DNA of 61,415 nt. Source: Bacteroidales bacterium UBA1176 (GTDB lineage: Bacteria; Bacteroidota; Bacteroidia; Bacteroidales; WCHB1-69). Every line of letters starts with the position of its first letter. Positions within the stretch are counted from its first letter, which is position 1. The position numbers and the translations under genes are program-made. A model generated the notes under the pieces. It had not been told where the DNA came from and did no database searches. It was given only the letters and a program-made list of their open reading frames with translations. Shown piece after piece: positions 24,418-31,875 of this stretch. Location: the NCBI GenBank assembly GCA_002311645.1, contig DBYW01000038.1, positions 53,326 through 114,740 on the forward strand, in the 5' to 3' direction.

Positions 24418-27294
24418 TTATTTGTTTTCGTTATAGGCAACTTCGTACTCTTCGTAGCCCTCAATGATATCGCCGATCTTGATGTCGTTGCAGCCGTCGA
24501 TGTTGAGACCACAGTCTTGTCCGGAGACCACCTCCTTGACATCGTCTTTGAAGCGGCGCAGGGATCCGAGTTTTCCGGTGTAGATGACGATACCGTCGCG
24601 GATGAGACGGATGCGGGTGTTGCGTTGCAGTTTGCCGTCGAGCACCATACAGCCGGCCACGTTGCCGACCTTGGAGATGTGGAAGACCTCGCGGACCTCG
24701 ATGTTACAGACTACTTTCTCGCGGATCTCGGGGGAGTGCATGCCTGCAATAGCCTCTTTGATCTCGTTGATGGCGGTGTAGATGATGGAATAGGTGCGGA
24801 TGTCGATTTGCTCGGCTTCGGCTGCTTTGCGCGCGCCAGCGGTGGGACGCACCTGGAATGCCACGATCAAGGCGTTGGAGGCGGTGGCCAGCATGACATC
24901 CGTCTCGGTGACGGCACCCACGGACTTGTGGATGACGTTGACTTGCACCTGTTCGGTGGAGAGCTTGAGCAATTCGCCCGACAGAGCTTCCACGGAGCCG
25001 TCCACGTCGCCCTTAACAATGATGTTGAGTTCCTTGAAGTCGCCAATGGCAATGCGACGGCCGATTTCTTCGAGGGTGATGTGCTTTTGGGTGCGCAGTC
25101 CCATTTCGCGGGCAAGACGGGCGCGCTTGGTGGCCACGGAACGCGCTTCCTGTTCGGTTTCGCACACCTTGAAGCTGTCACCAGCCTGCGGGGCACCGTT
25201 CAGTCCGAGCAATAGCACGGGTGTGGCGGGACCGGCAGACTTGATGGGTTGGTTACGTTCGTTGAACATGGCCTTGACCTTGCCGAAGCAGCTGCCTGCC
25301 AAGATGGGATCGCCTACAGACAGAGTGCCGTTTTGCACCAGCACTTTGGCCACATAGCCGCGACCCTTGTCGAGCGACGACTCGATGACGGCACCCACGC
25401 CGTGACGGTTGGGGTTGGCTGTCAGATTAAGCATCTCGGCCTCCAACAACACTTTTTCCAGAAGTTCGTTCACATTGGTGCCATGTTTGGCATCGATTTC
25501 CTGACATTGGTACTTGCCACCCCAGTCTTCGACGAGGATGTTCATGTTGGCCAATTCCTCGCGAATTCTTTCGGGGTTGGCGTTCGGCTTGTCAATCTTG
25601 GTGATGGCGAAAACCATGGGCACACCAGCGGCTTGGGCGTGGTTGATGGCTTCGATGGTTTGCGGCATGACGGCATCGTCGGCTGCAACCACAATGATAC
25701 AAAGGTCGGTGATTCTGGCACCGCGGGCACGCATAGCCGTAAAAGCCTCGTGACCCGGCGTGTCAAGGAAAGTGATTTTGCGTCCGTCACTCAGCGATAC
25801 TTCGTATGCGCCGATATGCTGCGTGATACCGCCGGCCTCGCCGGCAATGACGTTCGTTTTGCGGATGTAGTCGAGCAAGGAGGTCTTGCCGTGGTCCACG
25901 TGACCCATCACAGTGATGATGGGATGGCGCGGCACCAAATCCTCGGGAGCATCCTCCTGGTCTTGTTCGCTGCCATCTTCTGCATCGGCACCGATGAACT
26001 CCACTTGGAACCCGAACTCTTCTGCCAACAACGAGATGGTCTCGGCATCGAGACGCTGGTTGATGGAGACGAAAAGTCCGATGCTCATACAGGTGGCAAT
26101 GATTTCTGTTACGGGTTTGTTCATCATTGTGGCCAGTTCGTTGGCTGTGAGGAATTCCGTGACTTTGAGAATCTTCTGGTTTTCGATTTCCAGAAGTTCT
26201 TGCTCCTCGATACGCTCGTGAATAAGCTGGCGTTTCTCCTTGCGGCGCTTGGCGGCCTTGGTTTTGCCGGTAGGCTCTAAGCGCATCTTGGTCTCCTTGA
26301 TGCGGCGTTGAATGTCCTCGGCTGAAATCTCCACCTTCTCCACTTCGGCTTTGCCCTTCTTGTCTTCTTTCTTTTGGGAAGGAACGGCATTGCTTACAGG
26401 CTTGCCGGTCTGTTTGAGTATCCTCTTGCGCTTGCGCTTCTTCTTGTCTTCGCTGCGCTTGTCGTCCTTGCTCTTGCTCTTCTCGTCGGGCAATTCGATT
26501 TTGCCGATGACGTTGGGACCGGCCAATTTGGGAATTTCCGTCTTTATAAGATCTACTTTCCGTTCCGGGAAAATGGAGGGTTTGGGTTTCTCCGGCTCGG
26601 CAGGAGTCTTCTCGGCCTCTTGTTCTTGGACAGGCTCCTCGGTTTGTTTCGGAAGAGAGGTCTCGACACGCTTCTTTTCGCCTTTCTTTTTCTTGGGGTT
26701 GAGTGCGGAAAGGTCGATTTTGTCAATCACTTTGGGCTGTTCCAATGGCGTGACAACAGTCTCGATATGTTCGGGCACTTTTTTGGTTTCTGGAGTCGTG
26801 ATTTTAGGCTCCGTTTCCTGCTGGTTTTCCGGTTGCGGTTTTGTTTCAGACTCGGCTTCGGGCTGTTCCACCTTGGCGGGTTCCAAGTCGATCTTGCCCA
26901 CGACCTTGGGTGACGGAATCTCGGTCTCAATATGCTGGGGAGATTCTATAATATTGACTTTCTTGATGATGAGAGCACTCTCATCGACATTTTCCTGAGC
27001 AGGGTTGTCATGAGTCTCCACCGTCTTGGTACCTTTGGTTTTGTTGCTCTCCGACTTGGCCTTGGCACTAAAGGTCCCGATGTCAATTTTGTCAGCTTCT
27101 GCCTTCACGGCTTTTTCTCCTGCAAATTCCTGGAAGATGATATCATACATTTCTTCGGTGAGTTTGCTGGTCGTTTTTTCCTCAATATCAAAATTCTTCT
27201 TTTTGAGGAAGGCAGTGATGGTGCTGATGGACACGTTGAATTCAGCGGCGGCTTTGCCTAAGCGTGGTATTTTTCTTGTATTTTCCTCTGGCAT
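24418..27294 (-). CDS. infB: Translation initiation factor IF-2
   Basis: A GTPase that positions initiator tRNA on the ribosome; 958 residues. The N-terminus (KIPRLGKAAAEFNVSISTIT) is an IF2_N-like domain. A roughly 350-residue highly charged Lys/Glu/Pro linker follows. The G domain has GHVDHGKT, DTPGHEAF and G4 ITKIDKP, with Thr in place of the usual Asn. Domains II-IV and the C-terminal fMet-tRNA-binding domain (GKLGSLRRFKDDVKEV...GCNDIKIGDIIEGYEEYEV) complete the protein. It lies 83 bases after nusA. Confidence 0.97.
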   Translation of the reverse strand: MPEENTRKIPRLGKAAAEFNVSISTITAFLKKKNFDIEEKTTSKLTEEMYDIIFQEFAGEKAVKAEADKIDIGTFSAKAKSESNKTKGTKTVETHDNPAQENVDESALIIKKVNIIESPQHIETEIPSPKVVGKIDLEPAKVEQPEAESETKPQPENQQETEPKITTPETKKVPEHIETVVTPLEQPKVIDKIDLSALNPKKKKGEKKRVETSLPKQTEEPVQEQEAEKTPAEPEKPKPSIFPERKVDLIKTEIPKLAGPNVIGKIELPDEKSKSKDDKRSEDKKKRKRKRILKQTGKPVSNAVPSQKKEDKKGKAEVEKVEISAEDIQRRIKETKMRLEPTGKTKAAKRRKEKRQLIHERIEEQELLEIENQKILKVTEFLTANELATMMNKPVTEIIATCMSIGLFVSINQRLDAETISLLAEEFGFQVEFIGADAEDGSEQDQEDAPEDLVPRHPIITVMGHVDHGKTSLLDYIRKTNVIAGEAGGITQHIGAYEVSLSDGRKITFLDTPGHEAFTAMRARGARITDLCIIVVAADDAVMPQTIEAINHAQAAGVPMVFAITKIDKPNANPERIREELANMNILVEDWGGKYQCQEIDAKHGTNVNELLEKVLLEAEMLNLTANPNRHGVGAVIESSLDKGRGYVAKVLVQNGTLSVGDPILAGSCFGKVKAMFNERNQPIKSAGPATPVLLLGLNGAPQAGDSFKVCETEQEARSVATKRARLAREMGLRTQKHITLEEIGRRIAIGDFKELNIIVKGDVDGSVEALSGELLKLSTEQVQVNVIHKSVGAVTETDVMLATASNALIVAFQVRPTAGARKAAEAEQIDIRTYSIIYTAINEIKEAIAGMHSPEIREKVVCNIEVREVFHISKVGNVAGCMVLDGKLQRNTRIRLIRDGIVIYTGKLGSLRRFKDDVKEVVSGQDCGLNIDGCNDIKIGDIIEGYEEYEVAYNENK

Positions 27295-27377
27295 ATTGAC
27301 TTTTAATGTTATTTGCGATTGTTTTTGGGCGTGTTATCCGGATAGTTGAATGTCGTCAGACTTGTTGGTGATGGGAT

Positions 27378-28862
27378 TTAGGCATTGCCGTTGTTGGCTT
27401 CCTGATCCTCTCTCATAAATTCTAATTCTTTTGTAACGGCGGCAATCATTTCGTCTACAACATTTTCGTCTAGACCTGTGCGGGCGACTAAATCTTCGCG
27501 GCGGGTGTCAAGAACTTTTTTGGCGCTGTCGCAGCCAATTCTGATGAATTTGTCGATGACATCGTAGTCGTTGAAATAGTCGGCGAATTCCACCAGGTGT
27601 ATGTCGTCTTTCAGCAGTCCAAGTTCTTCTTGTACGGCGGCAATCATCTCGTCCACAGTCTTTTCCTCGAGGTCGGTGCGCTTGACCAACTCTTCGCGGT
27701 TGATGGCGAGCACGCTTTTGGCCGTATCGCAGCCGATGCCGATGAATTGGTCGATGACCCAATTGTCGAAGACGTCGGCGAATTCTGTCAAAGGCACGTC
27801 CTCTTCCTGTTCAATATCGTCACGGAAGACGTCTATTTCGTAGCCGGAGAGTTTGGAGGCGAGCTTGATGTTGTAGCCGCCTTTGCCGATGGCGAGTGAC
27901 ACTTGGTCGGATTTCATGTAGACGTTGGCCATTTTTTGTTCCTCGTCGATTTTGATGTCGGAAACGAGGGCAGGGCTGAGTGCGCGGGTGATGAGCAGTA
28001 CGGGATTGGAGGTATAGTTGATGATGTCGATGTTCTCGTTGTGCAGTTCGCGCACGATGCTGTGGATGCGGCTTCCCTTCATTCCGACACAGGCGCCGAC
28101 AGGGTCGATGCGGTCGTCAAAAGACTCGACAAGCACTTTGGCACGCTCGCCCGGAGCGCGCACCACATTCTTGATGGTGATGAGACCATCCAGGATTTCG
28201 GGAATCTCGGCCTCCATGAGTCGCTCAAGGAACATGGGGGAGGTGCGGGAGATGATGATGCGCGGAGTGGAGGACTGAACATCCACGCGTGCCACCACGG
28301 CCGTCAGCGTGTCGCCTTTCTTGTAGCGGTCAGCCGGAATTTGTTCCGACTTCGGCAACACCAGTTCCACATTGTCTTCATCGTACACGAGAATCTCCTT
28401 GCGCCAAACTTGGTTGACCTCACCTGTGATGATCTCGCCGATGCGATGCTCGTATTTTTTGTAGATGACGTCCTTTTCATATTCTGCAATCTTGGCACTC
28501 AGGTTTTGACGCAGGGCCAAAATCTCGCGACGGGCGAAATCTGTCAGCTTGATGTTCTCCACAAGCTCTTCTCCTACTTCGAAGTCCGGCTCAATCTTGA
28601 TGGCGTCCGACAACGCGATTTCCAATGCTTCGTCCTTAACATTGCCATCTTCCACGATCGTCAGCGTGTGTTGAATTTCAAGGTCGCCCATATCCACGTT
28701 GACAATAACGTTGAATTGCGAGTCCGGGCCGTATTTCTTGACAAGCGCTGCGCGAAACACATCTTCAAGAATGTGCATCAAGGTTTCTCTGTCAATGCTT
28801 TTCGACTCCTTGAAATCGGAGAAGGTGTCAATTAAGTTTACATGTTCTTCCGTTGGTTTCAT
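27378..28862 (-). CDS. nusA: Transcription factor NusA with duplicated C-terminal module
   Basis: NusA modulates RNA polymerase pausing, termination and antitermination; 494 residues. Order: N-terminal RNAP-binding domain (1-~130), S1 domain (GEIITGEVNQVWRKEI...), two KH domains (GACVGMKGSRIHSIVREL and SLAIGKGGYNIKLASKLSG). Then come two consecutive ~65-residue copies of an HhH-like module (356-420 and 421-485), sharing TEFAD/VEFAD, DQFIGIGCD/DKFIRIGCD and VDEMIAAV. The usual upstream partner rimP is not present. Transcription continues into infB. Confidence 0.96.
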   Translation of the reverse strand: MKPTEEHVNLIDTFSDFKESKSIDRETLMHILEDVFRAALVKKYGPDSQFNVIVNVDMGDLEIQHTLTIVEDGNVKDEALEIALSDAIKIEPDFEVGEELVENIKLTDFARREILALRQNLSAKIAEYEKDVIYKKYEHRIGEIITGEVNQVWRKEILVYDEDNVELVLPKSEQIPADRYKKGDTLTAVVARVDVQSSTPRIIISRTSPMFLERLMEAEIPEILDGLITIKNVVRAPGERAKVLVESFDDRIDPVGACVGMKGSRIHSIVRELHNENIDIINYTSNPVLLITRALSPALVSDIKIDEEQKMANVYMKSDQVSLAIGKGGYNIKLASKLSGYEIDVFRDDIEQEEDVPLTEFADVFDNWVIDQFIGIGCDTAKSVLAINREELVKRTDLEEKTVDEMIAAVQEELGLLKDDIHLVEFADYFNDYDVIDKFIRIGCDSAKKVLDTRREDLVARTGLDENVVDEMIAAVTKELEFMREDQEANNGNA

Positions 28863-28929
28863 AACTTTGGAATTGAGTTTTCTGTTTTATAATTTGTTGA
28901 TATATTGCAAAATAACCTGTTATTCGTAT

Positions 28930-28958
28930 AAAAAAACTCCCACCCGTGGGTGAGAGTT
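28930..28958 (-). terminator. Terminator after tRNA-Gln
   Basis: On the minus strand an 11-bp stem with one mismatch (AACTCTCACCC / GGGTGGGAGTT) is followed by a run of T residues, ten bases after the tRNA 3' end. Confidence 0.85.
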
Positions 28959-28967
28959 CGTTTTCAG

Positions 28968-29038
28968 TTGAGCTAGCAGGATTCGAACCTACACAGGCAG
29001 AACCAAAATCTGTAGTGCTACCGTTACACCATAGCTCA
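28968..29038 (-). tRNA. tRNA-Gln (anticodon TTG)
   Basis: Cloverleaf on the minus strand: acceptor TGAGCTA / TAGCTCA, anticodon loop TTTTGGT with anticodon TTG, T arm with GTTCGAATC. The discriminator is A and CCA is not encoded. The outermost anticodon-stem pair is A-C. Confidence 0.94.
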
Positions 29039-29061
29039 GTACCATTCGTTTTTCGAGGCTG

Positions 29062-29069
29062 CAAAAATA
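29062..29069 (-). promoter_or_regulatory. tRNA-Gln promoter -7 box
   Basis: TATTTTTG in the context GTGTATTTTTGCAGCCT, 23 bases before the tRNA. The flanks match those of tRNA-Lys and tRNA-Gly. Confidence 0.65.
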
Positions 29070-29138
29070 CACTTTTTTCAATATCAAAAAACATAAACAA
29101 AAAAATTTTTTTTCATGTACAGTATATGAAAAAAAATG

Positions 29139-29146
29139 TATTTTTG
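29139..29146 (+). promoter_or_regulatory. tRNA-Arg promoter -7 box
   Basis: TATTTTTG in the context AAAAAATGTATTTTTGCG, 19 bases before the tRNA. Confidence 0.65.
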
Positions 29147-29165
29147 CGCGCTTGAAAAAAGCAAC

Positions 29166-29239
29166 GGCCCCTTAGCTCAACTGAATAGAGCATTTGACTA
29201 CGGATCAAAAGGTTGCAGGTTTGAATCCTGCAGGGGTCA
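29166..29239 (+). tRNA. tRNA-Arg (anticodon ACG)
   Basis: Acceptor GGCCCCT / AGGGGTC with one G-T pair, D arm AGCTCAACTGAATAGAGC, anticodon loop CTACGGA with anticodon ACG, T arm GCAGG-TTTGAAT-CCTGC. CCA is not encoded. A34 of this tRNA is the known bacterial substrate of TadA, whose gene lies directly opposite. Confidence 0.95.
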
Positions 29240-29250
29240 CTTGAGAAAAA

Positions 29251-29283
29251 CGGAGTGTTGCATGCAACATTCCGCTTTTTTTT
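29251..29283. terminator. Bidirectional terminator between tRNA-Arg and tadA
   Basis: A 10-bp stem CGGAGTGTTG / CAACATTCCG (one G-T) with CATG loop. Eight T residues follow on the plus strand and five T residues on the minus strand. It overlaps the tadA stop codon. Confidence 0.88.
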
Positions 29284-29719
29284 ATCTTTTTTCCTGAAAA
29301 AAATTCACCAATAATCGGGCGCACTCCTCTTGCAGGAGACCTTTCTCCACCTTCATTTTCGTGGGAAATACGGGGGCGTTGAGCAAAGTATAGCCTTTTT
29401 TGGGGTCGTCGGCGCCATACACCAGGCGCTCGATTTGAGAGTGGGCGATGGCACCCGCACACATCACGCAAGGCTCCAACGTCACATAAAGTGTGCATCC
29501 TTTCAAATATTTTGCCCCTAAGGCGCTGCTTGCAGCCGTGATGGCAATCATTTCAGCGTGAGCTGTCACATCGTGCAGCATTTCGGTCATGTTGTGCCCG
29601 CGTGCTATGATTTTGTCGTTCAGCACCACGACGGCTCCCACGGGAACCTCGTCTTCGTCCATGGCGGCCTGAGCCTCGGCTAACGCCATTTTCATGAAAT
29701 GTTCGTCCTGGTTTGTCAT
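29282..29719 (-). CDS. tadA: tRNA-specific adenosine deaminase TadA
   Basis: Deaminates A34 to inosine in tRNA-Arg(ACG), allowing it to read CGU/CGC/CGA. The protein is 145 residues of the cytidine/deoxycytidylate deaminase fold. Zinc and catalytic residues are H54-A-E56 and P-C84-VM-C87. DDVPVG-like segment reads DEDEVPVGAVVV, and the C-terminal helix (LLVNFFQEKR) is typical of TadA. It is the last gene of an ompA-like - mutY - tadA run, and its substrate tRNA gene is convergent 43 bases away. Confidence 0.95.
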   Translation of the reverse strand: MTNQDEHFMKMALAEAQAAMDEDEVPVGAVVVLNDKIIARGHNMTEMLHDVTAHAEMIAITAASSALGAKYLKGCTLYVTLEPCVMCAGAIAHSQIERLVYGADDPKKGYTLLNAPVFPTKMKVEKGLLQEECARLLVNFFQEKR

Positions 29720-29726
29720 TATGTCG

Positions 29727-30722
29727 TCAAATAGAATGTTGTTTCAGAAACTGCACCATCACTTTCGGCATGGGATAATCACCGAGCCGTTCCAAGGACA
29801 CCAGTAATTGGTTTTCACGTACGGCAGGTGTCGACTTTTCTGGTATGGCATAGAAATTTGCGTGGATGATTTGATGCGTGAGCACCTCGCGCAGTTTTGC
29901 AATGCAGGTGCCGTCAGTCAGGGTTGTGTCGGATGGCGTTTCTTGCAGTGGGAATTGATAAAGATTTCGCCAGATGTCTTGTCCCGTTCGTTTTTCCAAG
30001 ATGACACTATTATTATATATATGTAAAAAGAAATGAAAAAATCGGTCGCGTTTGGCAATGCGGTTGTTCTTGACGGGCAATACGTCAGTCAGGTTGTGGA
30101 GGGCGGCGTGGCATTCGTGACGGAAGGGGCACTCGTCGCATTTTGGCTTTTGGGGAAGACAGGTAATGGCGCCGAGTTCCATCATGGCTTGGTTGAAATG
30201 GCCGGGATGTCTGGTGTCGATGAGTTGGGCGCAGCGTTTTGTGATGGCGTTACGGGTTTGGGGTGCGGCGATGTCGTCGGCGATACCGAATATCCGGGCA
30301 GTGACCCGCAACACATTTCCATCCACGGCAGGGTAGGGCAGGCCGAAGGCGATGGAAGCGATGGCTGCTGCCGTGTAGTCGCCCACGCCCTTGAGGGCGC
30401 GGATTTCTTCATAGTTGTCGGGAAAGGCGCCATGATGTCTTGTGACGATTTGCAGGGCGGCGGCATGCAGGTTGCGTGCGCGCGTGTAGTAGCCCAAACC
30501 TTGCCAAAGACGGAGGACATCCTCCTCGGAGGCCGCTGCCAGCGCAGCGACGGTGGGGAAAGCGTCGACAAAGCGCAGGTAGTAGTCCCACCCTTGTTGC
30601 ACGCGGGTTTGTTGCAGGATAATCTCGGAGACCCAGATTTTGTAGGGGTCATGTTCGCCGCGCCACGGCAACGCGCGCTTGTTGTCGGCGTACCAGGTGA
30701 GCAGTGTGTCGGCGAATTGCAT
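29727..30722 (-). CDS. mutY: A/G-specific adenine glycosylase MutY
   Basis: Removes adenine mispaired with 8-oxoguanine; 331 residues. The catalytic Glu33 lies in SEIILQQTR, the HhH-GPD motif in LKGVGDYTAAAIASIAFG with catalytic Asp134 (AVDGNVLRV), and the [4Fe-4S] ligands are C188, C195, C198 and C204. The C-terminal ~110 residues form a MutT-like 8-oxoG recognition domain (FHFFLHIYNNSVILEKRTGQDIW...). It is separated by one base from the OmpA-like gene and by seven from tadA. Confidence 0.96.
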   Translation of the reverse strand: MQFADTLLTWYADNKRALPWRGEHDPYKIWVSEIILQQTRVQQGWDYYLRFVDAFPTVAALAAASEEDVLRLWQGLGYYTRARNLHAAALQIVTRHHGAFPDNYEEIRALKGVGDYTAAAIASIAFGLPYPAVDGNVLRVTARIFGIADDIAAPQTRNAITKRCAQLIDTRHPGHFNQAMMELGAITCLPQKPKCDECPFRHECHAALHNLTDVLPVKNNRIAKRDRFFHFFLHIYNNSVILEKRTGQDIWRNLYQFPLQETPSDTTLTDGTCIAKLREVLTHQIIHANFYAIPEKSTPAVRENQLLVSLERLGDYPMPKVMVQFLKQHSI

Positions 30723-30723
30723 C

Positions 30724-31710
30724 TTAGTTGTTCTGTATCAGCTCGAAAAGTTTGTCGAGGTTGGGGGTGAGGATGATTTCGGTACGACGGTTTTTAGCGC
30801 GTGCCTCGGCATTGTCATTGCTGTTGACGGGCAGATATTCGCTGCGTCCGGAGGCGGAAAGTCGTACGGGGTCGATCTCGCCGCTGGCCAGAATAGCCTT
30901 CACCACGGCGGTGGCACGCAGCACGCTGAGATCCCAGTTGTCTTTCACTTGGCCGCTCCCACGATAGGGCACGTTGTCGGTATGGCCTTCGATAAGGACA
31001 GAAATCTCCTTTTCAGTCTCCAGCACCCCGGCCAGTTGTTTGATGGCCTTGAGACCCTGCTCGTTGATGTTCCAGCTACCGGAGGCGAACAGCAATTTCT
31101 CGTCCATGGAGACATAGACCTTGCCATCTTTTTCCATGACATTGAGGCCGCTGCCTTCGAAACCCTTGAGGGCGGCGCTGACCTTGTTTTTCAGGGCCTT
31201 GACTTCGGCATCTTTTTGGTCGAGGATGCTTTGCATTTCGTTGATACGGGCCTCTTTTGCGGCCAGCACAGTCTTGGCTGCTTCAAGGGAGTCCTGTTGT
31301 GCTTTGAGCAATGCTTGTTTGGCAACAAGGTCGTCCTTGGCCTTGTCGAGGTCGCCGAACAGTTTGTTCATCTGGTTTTGGTTCGAGGCATTCTGCTGGG
31401 CGAAGTTCTTGAGCAGTTCGTCATAATCACGGGTGGCTTTGGCCAGATCGCGTTCCGATTGGCGCAATCGGCGCGACAGGGTGAGCGTGTCTTTCTCCAA
31501 CTGCTGCACCTTAAGCATCTGCGTGTTCAGATCTGCAGTAAGCTGTTTGTTGGAGTTGGTGGAGTTGAGGTTCTCAGAATTGGCGTATGTCAAGTCGTCT
31601 TGGCAGCGCTTGTAATCGTTCTGGAGTTCAACGTATTTCTGTTTTGTCACGCAGCCAGTGAATAATGTGGTGACAAACAATGCAATAAGGATAGTGCTAA
31701 TTTTCTTCAT
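30724..31710 (-). CDS. OmpA-family peptidoglycan-binding lipoprotein with coiled coil
   Basis: An outer-membrane-associated lipoprotein of 328 residues. It has the lipobox LFTGC after MKKISTILIALFVTT, then a long coiled coil (about 25-165) rich in Lys, Asp, Gln and Leu. The C-terminal OmpA-like domain has the peptidoglycan-binding motif EGHTDNVPYRGSGQVKDNWD and LSASGRSEYLPVNSN...AKNRRTEI. It likely ties the outer membrane to the cell wall. An upstream ATG at 31731 is rejected because it breaks the lipoprotein signal. First gene of the ompA-mutY-tadA run. Confidence 0.92.
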   Translation of the reverse strand: MKKISTILIALFVTTLFTGCVTKQKYVELQNDYKRCQDDLTYANSENLNSTNSNKQLTADLNTQMLKVQQLEKDTLTLSRRLRQSERDLAKATRDYDELLKNFAQQNASNQNQMNKLFGDLDKAKDDLVAKQALLKAQQDSLEAAKTVLAAKEARINEMQSILDQKDAEVKALKNKVSAALKGFEGSGLNVMEKDGKVYVSMDEKLLFASGSWNINEQGLKAIKQLAGVLETEKEISVLIEGHTDNVPYRGSGQVKDNWDLSVLRATAVVKAILASGEIDPVRLSASGRSEYLPVNSNDNAEARAKNRRTEIILTPNLDKLFELIQNN

Positions 31711-31735
31711 GATGGGGCAATAACATATCAACGTG

Positions 31736-31743
31736 CAAAAATA
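31736..31743 (-). promoter_or_regulatory. Bacteroidota -7 box for ompA-mutY-tadA
   Basis: TATTTTTG on the minus strand lies 25 bases before the lipoprotein start. Confidence 0.6.
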
Positions 31744-31826
31744 CAGCGGAAATACTGTCGTATCCTCGCAGGGTGTTCTTTTTTATAAACAGGGGATTTT
31801 TAATAAGTTAGAAGTTGTGGAAATCG

Positions 31827-31865
31827 GGAATTAGGAATTGATATGGCAGGTCAACTCCTAATTCC
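31827..31865. repeat. Inverted repeat after the sugar operon
   Basis: Arms GGAATTAGGAATTG (31827-31840) and CAACTCCTAATTCC (31852-31865) pair at 13 of 14 positions around an 11-nt loop, with weaker pairing beyond. It lies just past the last gene of the operon but has no T run, so a terminator role is uncertain. Confidence 0.7.
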
Positions 31866-31875
31866 ACATTTCACA

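Noticed and set aside
25590..25610. IF-2 G4 motif TKID instead of NKID.
   Set aside because: Thr is an accepted alternative to Asn at this position in several GTPase families; the rest of the G domain is normal. Noted in the gene entry only.
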